Source: Verrucomicrobiales bacterium (GTDB lineage: Bacteria > Verrucomicrobiota > Verrucomicrobiia > Verrucomicrobiales > Akkermansiaceae). Taken from it: DNA of 5,657 nt. The notes below the pieces were generated by a model. It worked only from the letters and a program-made list of their open reading frames with translations, ran no database searches and had not been told where the DNA came from. Made by a program: the position numbers and the translations under genes. Positions 1-5,657 of the stretch are shown in pieces (the first letter of the stretch is position 1; every line of letters starts with the position of its first letter). The stretch spans positions 1,044 through 6,700 of the forward strand of contig DMYM01000251.1 in NCBI GenBank assembly GCA_003483645.1, written 5' to 3'.

Positions 1-318
1 GGCGGTGAGTTCGGACGCACCCCGCTGGGCGAGAACCGGCGCGGACGCAAACCAAACACCGGCCGCGATCATCATCCCAACGCTTTCACCATGTTCATGG
101 CTGGCGGAGGAGTGAAGGGAGGGCTCAACTACGGCGAAACCGACGACATCGGCTGGGAACCCGCCCGTGATCCGGTCCACGTCAACGACTTTCACGCCAC
201 CCTGCTCCATCTTTTCGGACTCGATCACCTCAAACTGACCTACCGGCACGGCGGCGCCGACAAGCGGCTCACCAGCCTCACCCGGGAATCAAAGGTCATT
301 CACGACTGGTTCACGTAG
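1..318 (+). CDS. DUF1501 family protein, C-terminal fragment (5' end outside window)
   Basis: The frame is open from base 1 and ends at the TAG at 316-318, giving 105 C-terminal residues; the start lies to the left of the window. The fragment begins with GGEFGRTP, followed by GRDHHPNAF, an AGGGVKGG stretch, GETDDIG, VNDFHATLLHLFGLDH and YRHGGADKRLT. This run of conserved blocks is characteristic of the C-terminal half of DUF1501 proteins, which have a sulfatase/alkaline-phosphatase-like fold and are greatly expanded in Planctomycetota and Verrucomicrobiota. Members usually carry a Tat-type signal, which cannot be seen here. The biochemical role of the family is not established. DUF1501 genes commonly sit just downstream of a PSCyt1/DUF1549/DUF1553 gene, so its usual partner is probably to the left of the window rather than the similar gene at 1221. 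The internal ATG at 91 falls inside the conserved domain and is not a start. Confidence 0.93.
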   Translation, partial: GGEFGRTPLGENRRGRKPNTGRDHHPNAFTMFMAGGGVKGGLNYGETDDIGWEPARDPVHVNDFHATLLHLFGLDHLKLTYRHGGADKRLTSLTRESKVIHDWFT

Positions 319-394
319 CCCTCTCATTCTTCCTCTGAGGAAACCGGCACCATCCCTCCGTCATCCCGAGTATGATCGCCCCATCCAATTGCGC

Positions 395-407
395 TGTCGA
401 AACGACA
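395..407. repeat. Small dyad TGTCG-AAA-CGACA upstream of the response regulator
   Basis: A perfect 5-bp inverted repeat with a 3-nt centre lies in the 180-nt gap between the DUF1501 stop and the regulator start, about 90 nt before the ATG at 499. An A-rich stretch follows it. It could be an operator half-site pair for a dimeric regulator, possibly the adjacent LuxR-type protein. A dyad this short can also arise by chance. No T-run follows on either strand, so it is not a convincing terminator. I could not pick out a clear -35/-10 pair in the rest of the gap (319-498). Confidence 0.2.
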
Positions 408-498
408 AAAAGACAACTAATTCCACCTTTCCCAGCAATTCGAGATGATTTTGCGTTGAACTGCCCGCTCAGTGGCCCACCCTCAAACCGGTACAATT

Positions 499-1170
499 AT
501 GCCTGCTGTCAATAGAGAACCCATAAAAGTAGCCGTCATCGAGGACACTCCCGCCCTTGGGAAACTGGTACAGAAGATCATCGATTCCAGGGACGGCATC
601 CAGACCTTCGGGGTCTGGGAAAATGCTGAGGACGGATTGAAGGCCATCGAAAATGGCGGGCCGGATGTCGTCCTCATGGATATCAGCCTGCCCGGGATGT
701 CCGGCATCGAGGCTACCGTCTGTGTGAAGGAGAAGCACCCGGAGATGGATGTCATCATGCTCACCGTCCACGACGACAACCACAGGATCTTTGACGCACT
801 GCAGGCCGGTGCTTCCGGCTACCTCCTGAAGAATGCTTCCCCCGACGATCTCTGTCGGGCCATTTTCGAGGTGCGGGCCGGAGGCGCGCCCATGTCAGCC
901 GAGATCGCAAGGCTCGTGGTGGAGGCGTTTCACCGCCCCACCGGCAACGAGACCAGTAAGGTCTTCAACCTCTCCAAGAGAGAAACCGAGATCGTGCAGC
1001 TGGTTGCCAAGGGACTGGCCAACAAGGAGATTGCCGCCGACCTCTCCATCAGCGTGGAAACCGTCCGCGTCCACCTGAAGCACATCTACGAGAAGCTGCA
1101 CGTGCGTTCCCGCACCGAGGCGGCCATGAAATACCGCGACTCGCTCGAGCGGGCACCCTGGAGCAAGTAG
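499..1170 (+). CDS. NarL/FixJ-family response regulator (REC + LuxR-type HTH)
   Basis: This is a cytoplasmic two-component response regulator that should bind DNA when phosphorylated. Counting from the ATG at 499 (223 aa), the receiver domain spans about residues 9-125. It has the acidic pair E15-D16 (VIED), phosphoacceptor D61 (VVLMDISLPGMSG), switch residue T89 (MLTVHDD) and K111 (GYLLKNAS). A linker leads to a LuxR/GerE helix-turn-helix at about 158-216 (LSKRETEIVQLVAKGLANKEIA, then SVETVRVHLKHIYEKL). All catalytic receiver positions are intact. A GTG at 472 would add nine residues (MAHPQTGTI). I prefer the ATG because it places eight residues before the first beta strand, as is usual; neither start has a clear Shine-Dalgarno. 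No histidine kinase is visible, so it is an orphan in this window. The cytochrome gene follows closely on the same strand and is the obvious candidate for co-transcription. Target genes and stimulus cannot be read from the sequence. Confidence 0.95.
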   Translation: MPAVNREPIKVAVIEDTPALGKLVQKIIDSRDGIQTFGVWENAEDGLKAIENGGPDVVLMDISLPGMSGIEATVCVKEKHPEMDVIMLTVHDDNHRIFDALQAGASGYLLKNASPDDLCRAIFEVRAGGAPMSAEIARLVVEAFHRPTGNETSKVFNLSKRETEIVQLVAKGLANKEIAADLSISVETVRVHLKHIYEKLHVRSRTEAAMKYRDSLERAPWSK

Positions 1171-1220
1171 CAGACAACTTGCCGGCAGATGCCGTCTGGC
1201 CCGCTGCAGGGCATAATCCA

Positions 1221-3563
1221 ATGATTCGTCAGGTCCGTAGTTCTCTGCCCTCGGTCGTCGGCTTCGCGGTGGTGACAACCACCCTCACGGCATTCCCGCA
1301 GGATACCGGCAAACCGGGCGAAGAAGGGCTGAACTACTTTGAATCCCACGTGCGGCCCATATTCGCCACGCACTGCTACGAGTGCCACTCGCAGAAAGCG
1401 AAGAAGCTGAAGGCCTCCCTCTATCTCGACAGCAAGGCAGGAATTCTCAGGGGTGGCGACAGCGGCGCGATCATCATCCCCGGCAAGGCGGAGGAAAGCC
1501 TCCTCATCAAGGCCGTACGCTACCAGGCGGAGGACCTTGAGATGCCGCCCAAGAAGAAACTCCCTAATTCTGCGGTCGAGCACCTCGCTGCGTGGATCAA
1601 CATGGGTGCACCGATACCCGACGATGGCGCCAGGATTGCAGACCAGGACGCCGCCTTCGACTTCGAGAAATTTCGGCGCGAACACTGGGCCTTCCACCCC
1701 GTAGTGAAACCAGAACTACCCGTCGTGGAGTCCCGGGAAGAGAAGCTCCGCCCCATTGATGCCTTCGTCCTCGCCCGGATGCAGGGCCGCAGCGTGCGGT
1801 CAACTCCCCGGGCGGACAGGCGCACCCTGATCCGTCGCGCCCACTTTACCCTCATTGGACTCCCTCCCACCCCGCAGGAAGTCGAGACCTTCCTCAAGGA
1901 TGACGGTCCTGACGCCTTCGCCAGGGTGATTGATCGCCTGCTGGAATCTCCCCACTACGGCGAACGCTGGGGACGGCACTGGCTTGATGTGGCCCGCTAC
2001 AGCGACGGGATGGGCGCATCCCAGGACAGCAAGCCCCTCCCCAATGCCTGGCGCTATCGCGACTGGGTGGTGGATGCCTTCAACCGCGATCTCCCTTACG
2101 ACCAGTTCGTGAAGTACCAGATTGCCGGTGATCTTCACGACAATAACCAGGCGCTCGCCACGGGATTCTTCGCAGTAGGCCCCACCTACACTTCCGACGG
2201 CGGCGATCCTGAATCAAAAGCGCAGGCTGAGGCCGAAACCCTGGCCGACCGAGTCGATACCTTTTCGCGTGCCTTTCTCGCCCTCACTGCGGCCTGTGCC
2301 CGTTGTCACGACCACAAGTTCGATCCCATCACCGCCGCCGACTACTACGCCATCGCCGGAATCTTCCGGAACTCAAAGCCGCGGGACATTCCGATTGCGA
2401 GCCAGGCTGAACGCGATGTCTTCAACGCGGTACAGTCCGCAGTAAAGACCCAGGAGAAGATCATCAACGAATTCCTCGATCGCACCGCCAGCGAACTCAA
2501 GGTCAATCGCAAGGAAATCGAAACAAAGATGTCCGAGACTGCCCGCCAGAACCTGCAGGCATTGCGCGAACAACTCGACAGGATCAGGAAGGCCCTCCCT
2601 CCCAAACCTGCCACCGCCCACGGTCTCGGGGAATCCGGCAACGGTGACATGCACATCGCGATTCGTGGCGACCTGCGCAAGAAGGGTCCGGTTGCTCCCC
2701 GTGGATTCCTCGAGATCATCTCCGGACCCCAACGACCTCATTTCACCGAGGGCTCGGGTCGCAAGCAACTGGCCGAAGCGGTGACCGCCCCCGGGAATCC
2801 GCTCACGGCCCGCGTGATGGTTAATCGCATCTGGCTCCAGCACTTCGGACAGGCCCTCGTACGCTCGCCCAGCAATTTCGGGGTAATCGGCCAGAAACCC
2901 ACCCACCCCGAGTTGCTCGACTGGCTGGCCGCCACCTTCATCGAGAACGGCTGGTCAATGAAGAAACTTCACCGGGAAATCATGCTTTCCAGGACCTGGC
3001 AGCAGAGCTCCGCTTATCACGAGGAATCCTACGCAACGGACGGTGACAACCGCTTCCTCTGGCGCATGAATCCGCGCCGCCTCGACGTCGAGGCCTGGCG
3101 TGACAGCCTGCTCGCAGTGAGTGGCGACCTCGACCGCCGTCTCGGGGGCGCACCCGACGAGCACGTTCTGGAGAGCACGCGCCGCACGATTTACGGCAAA
3201 CTCAGCCGCAACTTCGACCGTTCGGTCTCCGAGGAATTTCTCCGTATCTTCGACTTCCCGGCTCCGCGCTCCACAAGTGCCGCGCGTACCCGGAGCACCG
3301 TGCCACAGCAGTATCTCTTCATCCTCAACAGCCCTTTCATCCTCGCACGGGCGGGGAACCTCATGCGTCGCCTGCAGGAAGGCGCTACGGACGATGCTAC
3401 CCGCATTGACCTCGCCTACTCCCTGCTCTTCCAACGCCCGGCGAACTCCGCGGAAAAGGAGGCAGGTCTTGCCTATCTCGCACGGGAAGGCGACAAGAAC
3501 GAACACTTGGAGCACTACGCCCAGGTTCTCCTCGGGACCCACGAATTCATGCAAGTGGAGTAG
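1221..3563 (+). CDS. Exported PSCyt1-DUF1549-DUF1553 multidomain c-type cytochrome protein
   Basis: This is a 780-aa protein of the large PVC-specific family that joins a planctomycete cytochrome c domain to DUF1549 and DUF1553. Residues 1 to about 26 look like a signal peptide: MIRQVR, then a hydrophobic stretch with small residues. PSCyt1 covers about 38-130, with haem-binding C52-Y-E-C55-H56 and a likely axial methionine in EMPP (M108). DUF1549 covers about 175-385, with HYGERWGRHWLDVARYSDG, NAWRYRDWVVDAFNRDLPYD and a second CxxCH, C359-A-R-C362-H363 (ACARCHDHKFDPI). A charged helical, coiled-coil-like linker at about 400-458 leads to DUF1553 at about 512-770 (NPLTARVMVNRIWLQHFGQALV, PTHPELLDWLA, LHREIMLSRTWQQSS). 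The end, GTHEFMQVE, is typical of the family. I chose the ATG at 1221 because it opens directly on the signal peptide and has a weak CAGGG 9 nt upstream. An in-frame TTG at 1179 would prepend 14 residues and spoil the signal. Function is unproven; a periplasmic redox role, possibly linked to polysaccharide breakdown, is inference. It lies 50 nt after the response regulator. Confidence 0.95.
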   Translation: MIRQVRSSLPSVVGFAVVTTTLTAFPQDTGKPGEEGLNYFESHVRPIFATHCYECHSQKAKKLKASLYLDSKAGILRGGDSGAIIIPGKAEESLLIKAVRYQAEDLEMPPKKKLPNSAVEHLAAWINMGAPIPDDGARIADQDAAFDFEKFRREHWAFHPVVKPELPVVESREEKLRPIDAFVLARMQGRSVRSTPRADRRTLIRRAHFTLIGLPPTPQEVETFLKDDGPDAFARVIDRLLESPHYGERWGRHWLDVARYSDGMGASQDSKPLPNAWRYRDWVVDAFNRDLPYDQFVKYQIAGDLHDNNQALATGFFAVGPTYTSDGGDPESKAQAEAETLADRVDTFSRAFLALTAACARCHDHKFDPITAADYYAIAGIFRNSKPRDIPIASQAERDVFNAVQSAVKTQEKIINEFLDRTASELKVNRKEIETKMSETARQNLQALREQLDRIRKALPPKPATAHGLGESGNGDMHIAIRGDLRKKGPVAPRGFLEIISGPQRPHFTEGSGRKQLAEAVTAPGNPLTARVMVNRIWLQHFGQALVRSPSNFGVIGQKPTHPELLDWLAATFIENGWSMKKLHREIMLSRTWQQSSAYHEESYATDGDNRFLWRMNPRRLDVEAWRDSLLAVSGDLDRRLGGAPDEHVLESTRRTIYGKLSRNFDRSVSEEFLRIFDFPAPRSTSAARTRSTVPQQYLFILNSPFILARAGNLMRRLQEGATDDATRIDLAYSLLFQRPANSAEKEAGLAYLAREGDKNEHLEHYAQVLLGTHEFMQVE

Positions 3564-4004
3564 TCACGTTGCAAACAACTCCGCTTCGATGTCACGGAAG
3601 GCCTTGAACTCAAGAGCGTTCCCGCTGGGATCGAGAAAAAACATGGTGGCTTGCTCGCCAGGCTCTCCTTCAAAGCGGATATAGGGCTCGATTACGAATT
3701 CAATCCCGGCCGCCCGCAGCTTCGCGACGAGGGACTTCCATCTCTCCAGTTCCAGCACGACTCCGAAATGGGGGACGGGCACGGCGTGGTCGTCCACCGG
3801 ATTGGAACCCGCGATCCGGTCATTCCCCGAACCCGCCTTCTCCTGCACGTGACAGACCATCTGGTGACCGAAGAAATTGAAGTCCACCCAGCGCTCTGCA
3901 CTCCTCCCCTCGGAGCAACCCAGAAGTTCACCGTAAAACTTCCGTGAAGAAGAAAGATCATCCACCGGGATGGCGAGATGGAAGGGAGCAAGGGAAGCGG
4001 TCAT
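3564..4004 (-). CDS. VOC (glyoxalase/bleomycin-resistance/extradiol dioxygenase fold) protein
   Basis: This 146-aa protein has no signal peptide and is probably a cytoplasmic metalloenzyme. Two beta-alpha-beta-beta-beta modules are visible. The first spans about 5-55 (PFHLAIPVDDLSSSRKFYGELLG, the classic VOC opening). The second spans about 76-136 (VPHFGVVLELERW, ending MFFLDPSGNALEFKAF). The expected metal ligands are present at equivalent positions: H9 in the first strand, H79 in the first strand of module two and E132 in the last strand. That His-His-Glu pattern fits an Fe/Mn-type extradiol dioxygenase-like site more than zinc glyoxalase I, which uses four ligands, but the substrate cannot be deduced. 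The ATG at 4004-4002 begins right before the domain; only a weak GAG-type ribosome-binding site precedes it. It follows the sulfatase stop by 66 nt on the same strand, so one transcript is likely. Its own stop codon directly abuts the stop of the convergent cytochrome gene, leaving no intergenic DNA. Confidence 0.9.
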   Translation of the reverse strand: MTASLAPFHLAIPVDDLSSSRKFYGELLGCSEGRSAERWVDFNFFGHQMVCHVQEKAGSGNDRIAGSNPVDDHAVPVPHFGVVLELERWKSLVAKLRAAGIEFVIEPYIRFEGEPGEQATMFFLDPSGNALEFKAFRDIEAELFAT

Positions 4005-4013
4005 GGCCGATTC

Positions 4014-4032
4014 TCAGGTTTCAGGTTCCTGA
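4014..4032. repeat. Tandem heptamer TCAGGTT x2 followed by inverted CCTGA
   Basis: In the 66-nt gap between the sulfatase and VOC genes, TCAGGTT occurs twice in tandem (4014-4020, 4021-4027), followed by CCTGA (4028-4032). In the minus-strand transcript, TCAGG could pair with the distal CCTGA to form a 5-bp stem with a 9-nt loop, ending about 10 nt before the VOC start codon. A hairpin there could modulate translation initiation, but it is weak and may be chance. No T-run follows, so it is not an intrinsic terminator. Confidence 0.25.
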
Positions 4033-4070
4033 TTTCAAGCCCCTCGGAACCACGTGTGATGCGTCCGCAG

Positions 4071-5501
4071 TCACTTCGTCGGTGGAATCGAGTTGCGCCA
4101 GAGGGACAACTTGTTCTGCAGGCGTTCTGCCATCTCCGGATGGATCGCCGCAAGATCCCTCTCTTCGCCCGGATCCCGGTCCAGATCGAAGAGACTCATC
4201 TCTTTCTTCCCGAACCACTCGATCAGCTTCCATTTCCCCTCCCGGATAGCCCCTGCTGAGACCCCTCCAAGAAAGTGGGGCTTGGGCAACGGATAGTGCC
4301 AGTAGAGTGTCCGCCCATTCCGTTTCGCTCCCGGTCGCTGAAAGAGCTCGAGAACTGAACGACCGTCCAGGATCTGCGATTCGTCCCGCTTCACAGCACT
4401 CACCTCCAGGAAGGTCGGATAGAAATCCACGTTGCAGGTGGGTGAGTTGCACACCTTGTCCCCGGGAACTTTCCCAGGCCACTTGACGATCAAGGGAACA
4501 CGAATTCCCCCCTCGAACAACTGGCTCTTCCCTCCCCGCAGGGGGGCGTTGCTTGTCACCTTCAGTTCACCGCCGTTGTCGCTGGTGAAGATAATCAGGG
4601 TATCTTTGCTGAGACGCAACTCCTCCAGTTTCTTCACGATCATGCCCACTCCCTGGTCAATGCCCTCAATCATGGCGGCGAGATGCGGATTGTGATCACC
4701 CGCCCAGTGGTTGAGAGGGTCGCCTTCAAGTCCGGTATCCTGGCAAAGATGGCACCGGGAGCTGGTGCTCTTGCCCGGCGGATGCTTCCGGCGGTACTTT
4801 TCCACCAGGTCGGGCCTCCCGTTGAGAATCGAATGAGGTGCAAAGTGGCTGAGATAGAGAAAGAACGGTTTCTCCCTATGCCGCTCGATGAAGCGAACAG
4901 CTTCGTGGTTCATGCGATCCACGAGATACTCCTTCCCGGGCAGCAGCTTATCCTTGCCCGCACTGTTCCAGGAGATCGGCTGGGTCCGGAAGACATAGGG
5001 AAAAAAGTTAGCCCCGTTCCCCACCCCCTTGATCTCCGTCACCAGTTCCTCGTCGAAACCATGGTCGGTCGCCCGCAGTTCAATCGGAGCCTTGTGATAC
5101 CTGTAGCCGCTGAGGTGCCACTTCCCGATCATTCCGGTGACGTAGCCCGCCGCCTTGAGTCGCTCGGCGATGGTGACGTGCCTCGGGGAGAGCGGGTTGG
5201 CAGTGGTGGGACGCAGGTAATCGAGCAATCCGTGGCGGGCTGGATACTGACCGGTGAGCAAACTCGCCCGGTAGGGCGAGCAAACCGGGGCCGCAGCGTA
5301 GGCTTGCGTCATCCGGACCCCCTCCCTGGCCAACTGATCAAGATGCGGGGTTTCATTAAAGGTGCTGCCGTAGCAACCCAGTTCCCCCCAGCCGAGGTCA
5401 TCAGCGAGGATGAACACGATGTTCGGCGAGCGTCCTGGAGCAGGAGCTCCAAATGAAAAAGACGCCAGAATCCAGAGAGTGACAAGCGGCGCTAAGCGCA
5501 T
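4071..5501 (-). CDS. Secreted formylglycine-dependent sulfatase (arylsulfatase A-like)
   Basis: A 476-aa family S1 sulfatase that hydrolyses sulfate esters. MRLAPLVTLWILASFSFGAPA is a clear signal peptide, so it acts in the periplasm or outside the cell. The signature C74-S-P-Y-R78-ASLLTG marks Cys74 for conversion to formylglycine, so a maturase (FGE or anSME) must be encoded elsewhere. Other expected site residues are present: metal ligands D34-D35 (ILADDLGWGELG), K127 and H129 (IGKWHLSG), H223 (SHFAPHS), D308-N309 (FTSDNGGE) and K325 (LRGGKSQLFEGG). The tail (AIREGKWKLIEWF, SLFDLDRDPGEERDL) is the usual S1 C-terminal subdomain. Length is normal for the family. Residues about 236-273 form a Cys/His-rich segment (C250-H-L-C253, H265, H270, H273), with C351 and C356 later in the chain. 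The substrate is not determinable; a polysaccharide sulfate ester is likely from context. The start at 5501-5499 is set by the signal peptide, although the same frame stays open to the right-hand window edge. The VOC gene follows in the same direction. Confidence 0.96.
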   Translation of the reverse strand: MRLAPLVTLWILASFSFGAPAPGRSPNIVFILADDLGWGELGCYGSTFNETPHLDQLAREGVRMTQAYAAAPVCSPYRASLLTGQYPARHGLLDYLRPTTANPLSPRHVTIAERLKAAGYVTGMIGKWHLSGYRYHKAPIELRATDHGFDEELVTEIKGVGNGANFFPYVFRTQPISWNSAGKDKLLPGKEYLVDRMNHEAVRFIERHREKPFFLYLSHFAPHSILNGRPDLVEKYRRKHPPGKSTSSRCHLCQDTGLEGDPLNHWAGDHNPHLAAMIEGIDQGVGMIVKKLEELRLSKDTLIIFTSDNGGELKVTSNAPLRGGKSQLFEGGIRVPLIVKWPGKVPGDKVCNSPTCNVDFYPTFLEVSAVKRDESQILDGRSVLELFQRPGAKRNGRTLYWHYPLPKPHFLGGVSAGAIREGKWKLIEWFGKKEMSLFDLDRDPGEERDLAAIHPEMAERLQNKLSLWRNSIPPTK

Positions 5502-5656
5502 CAGGTGATATTCTCTGCCTTGCCCTCCCGCCTGACCAGCGCATATAGTTTGATCATGTAAAGAAACTGGCTTTTTCCTCCATAAGGAGGACCCTGAGCC
5601 AGCATCGGACCGGCCTGACCAAGATGAAATTCCAAGAACACCAAGCTGCCTACCGG
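5501..5656 (-). CDS. Possible C-terminal tail of an upstream minus-strand gene (unrecognised, low confidence)
   Basis: Read on the minus strand, the frame starting at 5656 is open for 51 codons and stops with a TGA (5503-5501) that shares one base with the sulfatase ATG (TGATG). That arrangement is typical of translationally coupled genes. The translation includes LVFLEFHLGQAGPM, QFLYMIKLYALV and ends RREGKAENIT; I do not recognise a family. About 29 of 51 third positions are G or C, somewhat better than the competing sulfatase-frame extension over the same bases. Against it, the segment also contains a two-part hairpin with a T-rich tail (5561-5602), which suits non-coding DNA better, and a plus-strand frame is open as well. 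The call rests only on the open frame and the TGATG overlap. Confidence 0.3.
   Translation of the reverse strand, partial: PVGSLVFLEFHLGQAGPMLAQGPPYGGKSQFLYMIKLYALVRREGKAENIT
5561..5602 (-). terminator. Interrupted hairpin with T-rich tail, possible intrinsic terminator on the minus strand
   Basis: Two nested perfect 6-bp stems are visible. The inner one pairs 5576-5581 (TCCTCC) with 5586-5591 (GGAGGA) around a 4-nt loop. The outer one pairs 5567-5572 (CTGGCT) with 5597-5602 (AGCCAG). They are separated by an asymmetric internal loop of 3 and 5 nt. In the minus-strand direction the structure is followed at once by TTTCTT, then TACATG, which resembles a weak rho-independent terminator. On the plus strand no T-run follows. 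If real, it would end a gene entering from the right, for example one stopping at the minus-strand TAG at 5652-5650, about 47 nt earlier. It would then separate that gene from the sulfatase. It competes with the coding-tail reading of the same bases. Confidence 0.4.
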
Positions 5657-5657
5657 C

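Noticed and set aside
330..342. Palindrome TTCCT-CTG-AGGAA just after the DUF1501 stop
   Set aside because: A possible terminator stem by position, but only 5 bp, with a 3-nt loop, modest GC and no T-run on the plus strand.
389..417. Possible sigma70-like promoter (TTGCGC, 17-nt spacer, GACAAC)
   Set aside because: The -10 match is only three of six and promoter consensus in this group is uncertain; not supportable.
1179..1220. TTG start at 1179 for the cytochrome protein
   Set aside because: It would add 14 residues ahead of a good signal peptide that begins at the ATG at 1221.
1086..1697. 203-codon minus-strand frame across the regulator/cytochrome junction
   Set aside because: It runs antisense to both the LuxR HTH and PSCyt1, which are clearly coding on the plus strand.
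2955..3554. 199-codon open frame on the minus strand inside the cytochrome gene
   Set aside because: It lies fully opposite the conserved DUF1553 domain and its translation shows no motif; a shadow frame.
3121..3684. 187-codon plus-strand frame overlapping the end of the cytochrome gene and the VOC gene
   Set aside because: Rich in Ser, Arg, Thr and Pro as expected of an out-of-frame reading of GC-rich coding DNA, and it crosses two confidently called genes.
4683..5456. 257-codon open frame on the plus strand, antisense to the sulfatase
   Set aside because: The sulfatase on the other strand has all family motifs in order, while this translation has no recognisable domain and looks like antisense shadow of a GC-rich gene.
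5584..5590. AAGGAGG, a perfect Shine-Dalgarno on the plus strand
   Set aside because: No ATG, GTG or TTG lies at a suitable distance; the next ATG (5624) is 33 nt away, and the bases form one arm of the hairpin.

Overview
The window looks like chromosomal DNA from a member of the Planctomycetota/Verrucomicrobiota (PVC) group. Three gene families typical of that group occur within 5.7 kb: the C-terminus of a DUF1501 protein, a PSCyt1-DUF1549-DUF1553 multidomain cytochrome, and a secreted formylglycine-type sulfatase. Base composition is fairly GC-rich and even, apart from a more AT-rich patch in the last 160 bases. I lean towards Verrucomicrobiota, but nothing here settles the phylum.

Layout: the left part reads rightwards. 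It holds a DUF1501 C-terminal fragment (1-318), an intergenic gap with a small dyad (319-498), an orphan NarL/FixJ-type response regulator (499-1170) and, 50 nt later, a 780-residue exported PSCyt1/DUF1549/DUF1553 protein (1221-3563). The right part reads leftwards. It holds a sulfatase (5501 to 4071) followed by a VOC-fold protein (4004 to 3564), probably on one transcript. The two blocks meet tail to tail with their stop codons directly adjacent at 3563/3564. The last 156 bases carry an interrupted hairpin with a T-rich tail on the minus strand, plus open frames that I cannot assign firmly.

How the genes may work together (inference): DUF1501, PSCyt/DUF1549/DUF1553 and sulfatase genes often cluster in PVC bacteria that use sulfated polysaccharides, and at least the latter two products here appear to be exported. 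The response regulator could control its immediate neighbour, but no sensor kinase lies in the window. I see no CRISPR array, insertion sequence, RNA gene, phage gene or recognisable defence cassette, and no convincing new system. The points most worth following up are the regulator-cytochrome pairing, the Cys/His-rich insertion in the sulfatase, the zero-gap convergent junction and the right-hand edge.
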